Positions 1 through 6,500 of a DNA stretch of 6,710 nt are shown here, piece after piece (positions within the stretch are counted from its first letter, which is position 1; each line of letters starts with the position of its first letter). The notes beneath the pieces are model-generated. The model was given only the letters and a program-made list of their open reading frames with translations. It had not been told where the DNA came from and did not search any database. The stretch comes from Gemmatimonadaceae bacterium (GTDB lineage Bacteria; Gemmatimonadota; Gemmatimonadetes; Gemmatimonadales; Gemmatimonadaceae). The DNA is taken from the NCBI GenBank assembly GCA_013361745.1, contig JABFXM010000612.1:1-6710 (forward strand), in the 5' to 3' direction. The translations under genes were made by a program, and so were the position numbers.

Positions 1-795
1 GAAGCTCGGCACGAAGTACGCGCTCGCGATCCAGATCGAGCGCTCGGCGGCGACCGCCTGCATCTGGAGGGCGCGCGCGATGCGGAAGCGGCCGGGCTCG
101 CCCTCGATGATGCCGACCAGCGCCGGCTCGTGCGTCGCCGGGTCGAGGTGCGTCTGATGCGCGCGGCGCGAGACGAAGCGGTGCGCGCCGCGGCGCTCCT
201 TTCCCGTCGCGCGGCGCCACATGTTCTCGAAGGCGGCGCGCATGTCGCGCACCGCGTCGCCCTCGATCTGCACCGCGGTGTCGCGCCAGCGCGAGCGGCG
301 GCGCTTCAGGATCCCCGTCGTCCACTCGCGGCCAAGCCCGACGCCGCCGGTGACGCCGCAGCGGTCGTCGACGACGAGCAGCTTGCGATGATCGCGCGGC
401 ACGACGCCGAGCCAGCGGCGGAAGCCGGGCGGTGAGAAGACGCGGACGTCGACCTTCGCGGCGCGCAGCCGCGCGAAGAGCTTGCGCGAGGTGCCGCGGA
501 TCCCGACCCAGTCGCAGAGCAGCCGCGCCTGAACGCCGCGCTGCGCCGCGGCGATGAGCGCGGTCGCGAAGCGCTCGCCGACTTCGTCCGAGCGCACGAT
601 GTAGCTCTCGAGCGAGACGCTGGTCCTCGCGTCGTCGATCGCGGCGATCATCGCGTCGAAAGTCGCCGGGCCGTCGCGCAGCAGCTTGACGCGATTCCCG
701 CTCGACACGTCCGCGGCCGCGATCCGCCAGAGACCGCGCGCGAACGAAGGACCGGGACGAACCGGAAGGTTCGCCTCGATTGGCGAGCTGGACAT
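1..795 (-). CDS. Cardiolipin synthase-like phospholipase D-family protein (3' end outside window)
   Basis: This is the N-terminal part (265 residues) of a phosphatidyltransferase or phospholipase D-superfamily enzyme. Such cardiolipin synthases join phosphatidylglycerol with a second phospholipid or glycerol at the inner membrane. An intact HKD motif is visible: His136, Lys138 and Asp143 in DHRKLLVVDD, followed by Gly150-Gly151. Before it lies the usual first-domain lead-in (FDAMIAAIDDA, then SLESYIV, residues about 46-67). At the left edge, IWIASAYFVPS resembles the start of the second PLD domain, so the second HKD motif should lie just outside. No N-terminal membrane helices are visible, which is closer to the ClsB type than to ClsA. 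The start at ATG 795 is chosen because the domain begins about 45 residues later; no Shine-Dalgarno sequence precedes it. It is divergent from fabI, another lipid gene. The family is secure; the exact substrate is not. Confidence 0.85.
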   Translation of the reverse strand, partial: MSSSPIEANLPVRPGPSFARGLWRIAAADVSSGNRVKLLRDGPATFDAMIAAIDDARTSVSLESYIVRSDEVGERFATALIAAAQRGVQARLLCDWVGIRGTSRKLFARLRAAKVDVRVFSPPGFRRWLGVVPRDHRKLLVVDDRCGVTGGVGLGREWTTGILKRRRSRWRDTAVQIEGDAVRDMRAAFENMWRRATGKERRGAHRFVSRRAHQTHLDPATHEPALVGIIEGEPGRFRIARALQMQAVAAERSIWIASAYFVPSF

Positions 796-834
796 GCAAT
801 GAATTTCGTTCGCGGGGCGGGCGGTGTCTATGAG

Positions 835-934
835 GTTGTCAGTTGTCAGTCGTCAGTTGCCAGTGAGCGACGTCGACGCAGTGACTCCCGACGGGACACT
901 GGGAACTGGGAACCGGGAACTGGCAACTGGCAAC
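835..934. repeat. Two facing arrays of 7-bp repeats forming a large imperfect inverted repeat
   Basis: The left arm (835-864) is four consecutive 7-bp units, GTTGTCA, GTTGTCA, GTCGTCA and GTTGCCA, plus GT. The right arm (898-934) is five units, ACTGGGA, ACTGGGA, ACCGGGA, ACTGGCA and ACTGGCA, plus AC. The right unit is the reverse complement of the left unit in rotated phase. Aligning 835-864 with the reverse complement of 905-934 gives 24 of 30 identities, and several of the mismatches would be G-U pairs in RNA. The 33-bp centre (865-897) contains the palindrome CGACGTCG. The element fills about half of the gap between two divergent genes. It could be a folded RNA or transcription barrier, a protein-binding array, or a dispersed intergenic repeat. 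I cannot assign it to a named family. Confidence 0.8.
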
Positions 935-970
935 CGATCCGCCCCCTTGCCTCCGGGCACGGTCCACAGC

Positions 971-976
971 GATATA
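971..976 (+). promoter_or_regulatory. Possible -10 element for a leaderless fabI transcript
   Basis: The only A+T-rich hexamer near the fabI start is GATATA, placed 7 nt before the ATG, with no Shine-Dalgarno sequence between them. A weak -35 match, TTGCCT (947-952), lies 18 bp upstream. This spacing would put transcription start at or next to the ATG. The hexamer is a poor match to TATAAT, so this is a tentative call. Confidence 0.3.
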
Positions 977-983
977 CCCCGGC

Positions 984-1880
984 ATGATCAACATCGACCT
1001 CACCGGCCGCCGCGCGCTCGTCGCGGGTGTCGCCGACGATGGCGGGTTCGGGTTCGCGATCGCGAAGTCCCTCGCCGAAGCGGGAGCCTCGGTCTGCGTC
1101 GGGACGTGGCCGCCGGCGCTCAACATCTTCCTGAACCTGCTCGAGCGCGGAAAGATGGACGAGTCGCGCCGGCTCTCGAACGGGAAGCTCCTCGAGTTCG
1201 AGAAGATCTATCCGCTCGACGCCGCGTACGACACGCTCGCCGACGCGCCGCAGGACGTGCGCGAGAGCAAGCGATACAAGGACGTCGGCGACTTCTCGAT
1301 CGACGGGATGGCAAAGCGGCTCGTCGAGGACTTCGGCGACAAGCCGCTCGACATCCTCGTCCACTCGCTCGCGAACGGCCCGGACGTGAAGAAGCCGCTC
1401 CTCGAGACGAGCCGCAACGGCTATCTCACCGCGGTGAGCGTCAGCGCGTACAGCATGATCGCGATGGTGAGCCGGCTCGCGCCGCTGATGCGCGACGGTG
1501 GCTCCTTCCTCTCGCTGACGTACATGGCGAGCGAGCGCGTGATCCCCGGCTACGGCGGCGGGATGTCGAGCGCGAAGGCGGCGCTGGAGAGCGACACGCG
1601 CGTCCTCGCCTTCGAGGCCGGCCGCAAGTACGGCGTCCGCGTGAACACGATCAGCGCCGGGCCCTGGGCCTCACGCGCCGCGAGCGCGATCGGGATCATC
1701 GGGAAGATGATCGACTACTGCAAGCAGAACTCGCCGCTGCAGGACCCGGTGACGGCCGACGACATCGGCAACACCGCCTGCTTCCTCGCCAGCCCGCTTG
1801 CCGCGGGAATCACCGGATCGACGGTGTACGTCGACAAGGGGTATCACACGATGGGGATGGCCGTCCCTCCGTCCGCCTAG
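984..1880 (+). CDS. fabI: Enoyl-[acyl-carrier-protein] reductase (NADH), plant/plastid-type FabI
   Basis: This 298-residue enzyme catalyses the last step of each fatty-acid elongation cycle, reducing trans-2-enoyl-ACP with NAD(P)H in the cytoplasm. It is a short-chain dehydrogenase-like Rossmann protein. The nucleotide-binding glycine region [10 protein letters not shown] lies at residues 14-23, and HSLANGP at 127-133. The active site has Tyr180, Tyr190 and Lys198 within a YGGGMSSAK segment, giving the Tyr-x7-Lys spacing of the plastid enzyme instead of the Tyr-x6-Lys of E. coli FabI. An insertion of about 50 residues after the second strand (about 41-97, starting [10 protein letters not shown] and including YPLDAAYD) is also typical of plant ENR and absent from E. 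coli FabI, which explains the greater length. The C-terminus ([13 protein letters not shown]) is characteristic. The start fits the family N-terminus. The gene is monocistronic as far as visible, with a 191-bp gap downstream. Confidence 0.95.
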   Translation: MINIDLTGRRALVAGVADDGGFGFAIAKSLAEAGASVCVGTWPPALNIFLNLLERGKMDESRRLSNGKLLEFEKIYPLDAAYDTLADAPQDVRESKRYKDVGDFSIDGMAKRLVEDFGDKPLDILVHSLANGPDVKKPLLETSRNGYLTAVSVSAYSMIAMVSRLAPLMRDGGSFLSLTYMASERVIPGYGGGMSSAKAALESDTRVLAFEAGRKYGVRVNTISAGPWASRAASAIGIIGKMIDYCKQNSPLQDPVTADDIGNTACFLASPLAAGITGSTVYVDKGYHTMGMAVPPSA

Positions 1881-1927
1881 ACTGGCGTGCGACACCGCGA
1901 CGAGTGACGAGAGAGACTCCGATTCGC

Positions 1928-2051
1928 GATGCACGCCTTGCGATGGGACCACGGTGAGCCATCGTGGCTGACCGGCGCCGCTTCGTTCGGCGTGCATCAT
2001 GCACCGCGGTATCGTTGACACGCCTTCCGCTCGTTCGCCTGCGCGTGCATC
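1928..2051. promoter_or_regulatory. Cluster of GATGCACGC sites upstream of the ferritin gene
   Basis: The 9-mer GATGCACGC occurs at 1928-1936 (plus) and as its reverse complement GCGTGCATC at 1990-1998 and 2043-2051. A fourth half-site, CATGCAC, lies at 1998-2004, so 1992-2004 is a perfect 13-bp palindrome (GTGCAT, C, ATGCAC). The first and second copies extend to a perfect 10-bp inverted repeat (1928-1937 with 1989-1998). It encloses a smaller stem, CGATGG (1941-1946) with CCATCG (1959-1964), and the palindrome CGGCGCCG (1973-1980). A consensus -35 hexamer TTGACA is at 2015-2020, but no recognisable -10 follows at normal spacing. The cluster could be a multi-site operator or a folded 5' leader for the ferritin gene, or, less likely, the fabI transcript end. 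Confidence 0.5.
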
Positions 2052-2071
2052 CCCCGACCTGATCCTTCACG

Positions 2072-2386
2072 ATGCCCACGGAACAGTATCACGAGCCCCC
2101 CGAGGAGCTCTCCGAGAAGGTCCGCACCTTCGCGCGGATGATCACCTCGCTCACCGAGGAAGCGGAAGCGATCGGGTGGTACGAGCAGCGCATCTCCCTC
2201 GAGAAGGATCGCGAGGCGCGCGCGATCATGGAGAACGCGCAGCACGAGGAGATGAAGCACTTCGGGATGGACCTCGAGTTCCTCCTGCGGAAGAAGCCGA
2301 AGTGGCGCGAGACGCTGAAGGGAATCCTCTTCAAGCCCGGCGACATCGTGGAGCACGGCGACGAGGCGGAAGAGAAGAGCGAATAG
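2072..2386 (+). CDS. Encapsulated ferritin (EncFtn)-family ferroxidase
   Basis: This 104-residue acidic protein resembles the half-ferritin EncFtn family, two-helix proteins that dimerise to build a ferroxidase centre and usually work inside encapsulin nanocompartments. The diagnostic segment is TEEAEAIGWYEQR (residues 28-40), followed by AQHEEMKHF (56-64). Aligned with Rhodospirillum rubrum EncFtn, the iron ligands Glu32, Glu62 and His65 correspond to Glu30, Glu60 and His63 here, and Trp36-Tyr37 match Trp38-Tyr39. The family block HEPPEEL lies near the N-terminus, and KWRETLKGILF at 77-87. The start is fixed by an in-frame TGA at 2060-2062 with no other start codon between; no Shine-Dalgarno sequence is seen. 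The tail (DEAEEKSE) has no in-frame GSL-type encapsulin-targeting peptide, and no shell gene lies within the window, although the family is normally next to one. Upstream is the GATGCACGC cluster. Confidence 0.87.
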   Translation: MPTEQYHEPPEELSEKVRTFARMITSLTEEAEAIGWYEQRISLEKDREARAIMENAQHEEMKHFGMDLEFLLRKKPKWRETLKGILFKPGDIVEHGDEAEEKSE

Positions 2387-2396
2387 CCGGCTCGTT

Positions 2397-2415
2397 GCGC
2401 GAGGAGCTCCCGCGC
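2397..2415. terminator. GC-rich hairpin between convergent stops (putative bidirectional terminator)
   Basis: GCGCG (2397-2401) pairs with CGCGC (2411-2415) around a GGAGCTCC palindrome, leaving A2402 as a single-base bulge and AGCT as the loop. It is the only strong hairpin in the 50-bp gap between the ferritin stop and the aminotransferase stop, which face each other. No T-run follows on either strand, so it would not be a classical intrinsic terminator. Confidence 0.4.
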
Positions 2416-2436
2416 CACACGCACCGCTCCGATGCC

Positions 2437-3303
2437 CTACCCGCCGGCCGCGCGTCCGGCGTACAGCAGCCGCCGCAGCGCCTCGCCGAGCCGTCTCGGC
2501 ATCGCCCCCGGCTCCCCGCCCCCGATCGTCGCCGCGTCCACGCGCACGACCGGCATCACGTCGTTCGTCGTGCTCGTGAGATACGCTTCGTCGGCGCTCT
2601 CCAGCTCCGCCACGGTAAACGCGGCTTCGTCCACCGTGAGGCCTGACGATCGCGCGATCTCGAGCACGACGTCGCGGGTGACGCCGCCGAGTATCGCGTG
2701 GGTCGTGGGATGGGTGCGGAGGACGCCGTCGATCACGGCGAAGAGGTTGGAGCTCGTCCCTTCGGTGATCCGGCCGCCGCGGACGAACACCGTCTCCCAC
2801 GCCCCCGCCTCGACCGCGAGCTGCTTCGCCATCGCGTTAGGCAGGAGATTCACGGATTTGATGTCGCAGCGCCCCCAGCGCTCGTCCGGCGCGAGGATGA
2901 TCGGCACGCCATGGATGCGGTGCCCGTCGACCGGGACGAAGGGCGACGCGTAGGCAAAGATCGTCGGCGCGGTGCCCGCCGTCGGGAAGTGATGCGTGCG
3001 CGGGCTCGCGCTGCCGCGGGTGATCTCGACGTAGACGATCGCGTGCCCGCGCTTCAGCCCGTTCTCCTCGAGCAGCCAGCGCGCGAGATCCGACATCGCC
3101 TCGGCGCCGAACGCGCCACCGGGGATGCGCACCTCGCGCAGCGACCGCGCGAGCCGCGTCCAGTGCCGCGCCGCCTCGACGAGCGTCCCGTCGAAGGCGC
3201 GCACGACCTCGTACACGCCGTCGCCGAAGAGAAACCCCCGATCGAGCGGCGAGATCGACGCGTCACGATCAGCGAGGAAGCGGCCGTTGAGATGGACGAT
3301 CAT
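2437..3303 (-). CDS. dat: D-amino-acid (D-alanine) aminotransferase, PLP fold-type IV
   Basis: This 288-residue cytoplasmic enzyme would interconvert D-alanine and 2-oxoglutarate with pyruvate and D-glutamate, feeding peptidoglycan precursors. It belongs to the class IV aminotransferases. The catalytic PLP lysine is Lys149 in RCDIKSVNLL. The cofactor-binding Glu181 lies in EGTSSNLF, and the phosphate-binding region LGGVTR lies at 205-210. Three residues favour D-amino-acid transaminase over branched-chain aminotransferase: Tyr31 in FGDGVYEVVR, and Arg102 and His104 in PRTHHFP, matching Tyr31, Arg98 and His100 of the Bacillus enzyme, which hold the substrate carboxylate. STTNDVMPV (243-251) is also typical. 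The start at 3303 is chosen because MIVHLNGRFL is the family N-terminus; the frame stays open back to an ATG at 3444, but those 47 residues look noncoding. An aminodeoxychorismate lyase (PabC) is the main alternative. Confidence 0.85.
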   Translation of the reverse strand: MIVHLNGRFLADRDASISPLDRGFLFGDGVYEVVRAFDGTLVEAARHWTRLARSLREVRIPGGAFGAEAMSDLARWLLEENGLKRGHAIVYVEITRGSASPRTHHFPTAGTAPTIFAYASPFVPVDGHRIHGVPIILAPDERWGRCDIKSVNLLPNAMAKQLAVEAGAWETVFVRGGRITEGTSSNLFAVIDGVLRTHPTTHAILGGVTRDVVLEIARSSGLTVDEAAFTVAELESADEAYLTSTTNDVMPVVRVDAATIGGGEPGAMPRRLGEALRRLLYAGRAAGG

Positions 3304-3310
3304 GGATGGG

Positions 3311-3316
3311 AAGATA
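3311..3316 (-). promoter_or_regulatory. Possible -10 element for a leaderless dat transcript
   Basis: Read on the minus strand, TATCTT (4 of 6 to TATAAT) ends 7 nt before the chosen ATG, and the interval contains no Shine-Dalgarno sequence. The arrangement and several flanking bases match those at fabI. No convincing -35 hexamer was found. Confidence 0.3.
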
Positions 3317-3406
3317 GCGGCGACCGGCTGGCCCTGCGGGGGTGCGGGGATCTGATCTCGGCTCATGCGACAGCACCGTGCGAGAAGTGCCTGCAGGCCT
3401 TCCGTG

Positions 3407-3436
3407 GTTCTTCCGCCGCTCTCATGCTGTTCTTCC
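3407..3436. repeat. Pair of GTTCTTCC direct repeats, 22 bp apart
   Basis: GTTCTTCC occurs at 3407-3414 and 3429-3436, start-to-start 22 bp, which is about two helical turns. The pair lies in the 207-bp gap between the large Asp-box gene and dat, about 105-135 bp upstream of the dat start. The rest of that gap shows no gene, RNA or strong terminator. The spacing would suit a regulator bound on one face, but two 8-mers may be chance. Confidence 0.3.
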
Positions 3437-3510
3437 TGCGACAAACCGCGCGATGCTCGAAACCCCGACGACGCTCGACGCGACCCGCGACATCACCCGG
3501 CCCGAAAGCC

Positions 3511-6500
3511 TTACCACCACCGCGCGCGCTCTCCTTCCTCGTCGTCCTCGTCCTCTCCCGCCGGCTTGCGCTCGTCGCTCCTCGCCAGCGGCTTCGCCGG
3601 ATCGATCGGCGCGAGGTTCAGGCCGGTCAGCGCGGTGTTCAGCTTCGGGACGAGAGTGTCGAGCGAGCGCTTCAGCATCGCGAGCTGGAGGTCGAGCTGC
3701 GCCGAGAGGATGTTGAAGACGCCGTACGACTGGTCGGTCGGGCGTGCGTCGGTCGTGCCGACGACGCCGCTCAGCGCCGCCAGCTTGTTGTTCAGGCGGA
3801 TCGGGTAGTTGAGCGGGTCCTGGCTGCTGCGGTTCTTCGTCTGGTAGAGCGAGTCCTCGACCGCGCCCAGCGTCTCGCGGAGCGCCTTCGACAGCACCAT
3901 CGCCCCCACCGCGTTCGCCCCGCCTAACGATCTGTCGCGGTCGTCGAGCTGCTGGCGGATCGAGCGGATCTGCTTCACCGCGTCGTTCGCCTGCGTCACG
4001 CGGTCGCGGATCTTGAGGAGGAGGGCGAACTGCTCGCGCAGGTCGGCGAGCGTCGCCCTGGCGCGCGGATCCTTCCGCACGACGAAGGAGTCGGTCGCGA
4101 CCTCGGTGCCGTCCACCTTCATGCGGACGCGATACGTGCCGGGGGGTGCGATGGGGCCCTGCGTCCCGCCCGCCCACATGATCATGTCGTCGAAGCTGCT
4201 CGCGTCGGGGTAGCGGAGATTCCAGTTGAATGCGTTGAGGCCCTTCCCGTTGGCGACGCGTGGCGGTGGCGGTGCGCGGCGCGGCCCCTCCTCGGGCGAC
4301 GTCTCCTCGCTCCGCCGCTCGAGGGCCTTGGTCGTGTCGGCGCCCGCCTTGCGCAGCGAGTCCATGAGAACGCGGCGTCGCTCGACGCCGCGAGTGGAGT
4401 CCGCGGCGACGGCGCTGTCCTGTTTGCTCGTGAAGGAGCGGATCACCGTCCCCTTCGCGTCCATGAAGTCGAGCGTCACCTCGCGGCCGCCCTTGTCGAG
4501 CGAGTACCACACGACCGCGCCGCTCGCCGGGTTCGCGCCGCGCGGATGCACCGGCGGAGTGTTCGCGCTTCCCGCGCCGCCCCCGAAGCCGCCGCCCCAG
4601 TTCGCGCGGATCACCTCGCGTGGCGCGTAGAGGTGCGGGCCGTTAGGCGCGCCCTTCGCCGCGAGCTGGCGCAGGACCGAGACGTCGTCGAGGATCCAGA
4701 AGGAGCGTCCGTGCGTCGCCGCGACGAGGTCACCGTCCTTGACCGCGAGATCGTGCACCGGCACCGGCGGGAGGTTGAGCTGCAGCTTCTGCCAGTGCGC
4801 GCCGTCGTCGAACGAGGTCCAGACGCCGCGCTCGGTGCCGACGTACAAGAGTCCCTTCCGCTCCGGGTCCTCGCGCACGACGCGCACGAACTCCGTGTCG
4901 GCGATCCCCATGTCGATCCGCTTCCAAGACTTGCCGAAGTCCGACGTCTTCCAGATGTACGGCTGCATGTCGTCGAGCTGGTAGCGGTTCGCGGCGACGT
5001 ACGCGGTGGCCGCGTCGTGCGGCGAGGGCTCGACGATGGAGACGCGGGTGAAGGCGATCATGTCCTTCGGCGTGACGTCGCTCCACGTCTTCCCGCCGTC
5101 GCGGGTGAGCTGCACGAGCCCGTCGTCGCTCCCCGTCCAGATCTCACCCTTCGCCTTCGGCGACTCGGCGACCGCGAAGATGGTGCCGTAGTATTCGATC
5201 GACGTCTGGTCCTTGGTGATCGGACCGCCCGACGCGCCTAACGTGCGCGGGTCGTGCCGGGTGAGGTCGGGGCTGATCGCCGTCCACGTCTGTCCTTCGT
5301 TGGTGGTCTTGAACAGAACGTTCGACGCGGCGTAGAGCGTGTTCGGATCGTTGGGCGAGAGGACGATGGGGTAGGTCCACTGGAAGCGGTACTTGAGGTC
5401 GATCGCGGAGTGGCCCATCGGGTTGTCGGGCCACGGGTTGACGTCGCGCTCGAAGCCCGTGCGCATGTCCTTGCGCGTGAGGAGGCCGCCGTAGCTCCCG
5501 GCGAAGACGATGTTCTGGTCGTCGGAGCGGACGGCGATGTAGCCGCTCTCGCCGCCGCCCGCGTCCTCCCAGTCGCGCATGTCGATCCCGCCCTCCTTGC
5601 GCGAGGGACCGCAGAGCGTCGAGTTGTCCTGCTGCGCGCCGCAGACCTTGTACGGGAACTCGTTGGTGGTGACGACGTGATAGAACTGCGCGGTGGCGAA
5701 GTCCTCGTCGGACCACGAGGTGCCGCCGTTGAGGGAGACGCTGGCGCCGCCGTCGTCGCCCTCGATCATGCGGCGGCCGTCCTCCGGCGCCTGCCAGAAG
5801 TCGTGCGAGTCGCCGTGCGGCGGGCGGATGTTGCGGAAGGTCTTTCCGCCGTCGGTGGACTTCTGGAAGGAGACGTTGTTGACCCAGACCGCGTTCGAGT
5901 CGCGGGTGTCAGCGTGGATCTTCGAGTAGTACCAGGCGCGCTGGCGGAGCTTGCGCTCGTCGTTGGTCTTCACCCAGGTCGTGCCCGAGTCGTCGGAGCG
6001 GAAGACGCCGCCGTCGTCCGCCTCGACGATCGCCCAGACGCGTCCGGCGCGGACGGGTGACGCCGAGAGGCCGATGTTGCCTAACGTTCCGCGGGGGAGC
6101 CCCTGCCAGTGGGAGATCTCCGTCCAGTGGTCGCCCCCGTCGAAGCTGCGGAAGATTCCGGAGCCCGCGCCGCCCGAGACGAGCAGCCACGGCGTGCGCC
6201 CCGCCTGCCACATCCCCGCGTAGAGGACGTTCGGGTTCTTCGGGTCCATCGTGAGGTCGGAGGCGCCGGTCGAGTCGTTGCGGAAGAGGATCTTCTGCCA
6301 CGACTTCCCGCCGTCTCTGCTCCGGAAGATCCCCCGGTCAGCGTTAGGCGCCCAGACGTGCCCTTGCGCGGCGACGTAGACGATGTCGGGATTGGTCGGG
6401 TGGACCTGGATGCGCGAGATCTGTCTGGTGTTAGCCAGTCCGACGTGCGACCAGGTCTTCCCGGCGTCGGTGGTCTTCCAGACCCCTTCGCCGTGGGAGA

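Larger units (their letters stand above)
2835..6349. repeat. Six dispersed copies of the octamer GCCTAACG / CGTTAGGC
   Basis: GCCTAACG reads on the plus strand at 3922-3929, 5236-5243 and 6079-6086. CGTTAGGC, its reverse complement, reads on the plus strand at 2835-2842, 4641-4648 and 6342-6349. All six are inside coding sequence: one in dat and five in the large Asp-box gene. In one orientation they encode Pro-Asn (CCT AAC), in the other Leu-Gly (TTA GGC), always in the same codon phase. This looks like a genome-signature word rather than a feature of one protein. Only this window supports the call. Confidence 0.65.

Noticed and set aside
835..934. CRISPR array
   Set aside because: The units are 7 bp, contiguous, without unique spacers, and switch orientation; no cas genes are present.
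824..1957. 377-codon open frame on the plus strand overlapping fabI
   Set aside because: Out-of-frame shadow of fabI: the translation is dominated by Arg, Ala and Gly and crosses the heptamer repeats, while fabI has clear family motifs.
2015..2020. TTGACA as a complete sigma-70 promoter for the ferritin gene
   Set aside because: The -35 match is perfect, but 16 to 18 bp downstream there is only GC-rich sequence with no TATAAT-like hexamer; it is kept only as part of the regulatory cluster.
3304..3444. 47-residue N-terminal extension of the aminotransferase
   Set aside because: The family begins at MIVHLNGRFL; the extension has low-quality composition and would cover the likely promoter region.
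2698..3927. 409-codon plus-strand frame across dat, the intergenic gap and the end of the Asp-box gene
   Set aside because: Antisense to two genes with clear homology, with Arg/Asp/Val-biased composition typical of shadows in GC-rich DNA.
3422..4510. 362-codon minus-strand frame
   Set aside because: Overlaps the Asp-box gene in another frame, is very arginine-rich and has no recognisable motif.
5254..6060. 268-codon plus-strand frame
   Set aside because: Antisense to the Asp-box propeller repeats; Val/Arg/Ala/Asp-rich with no motif.
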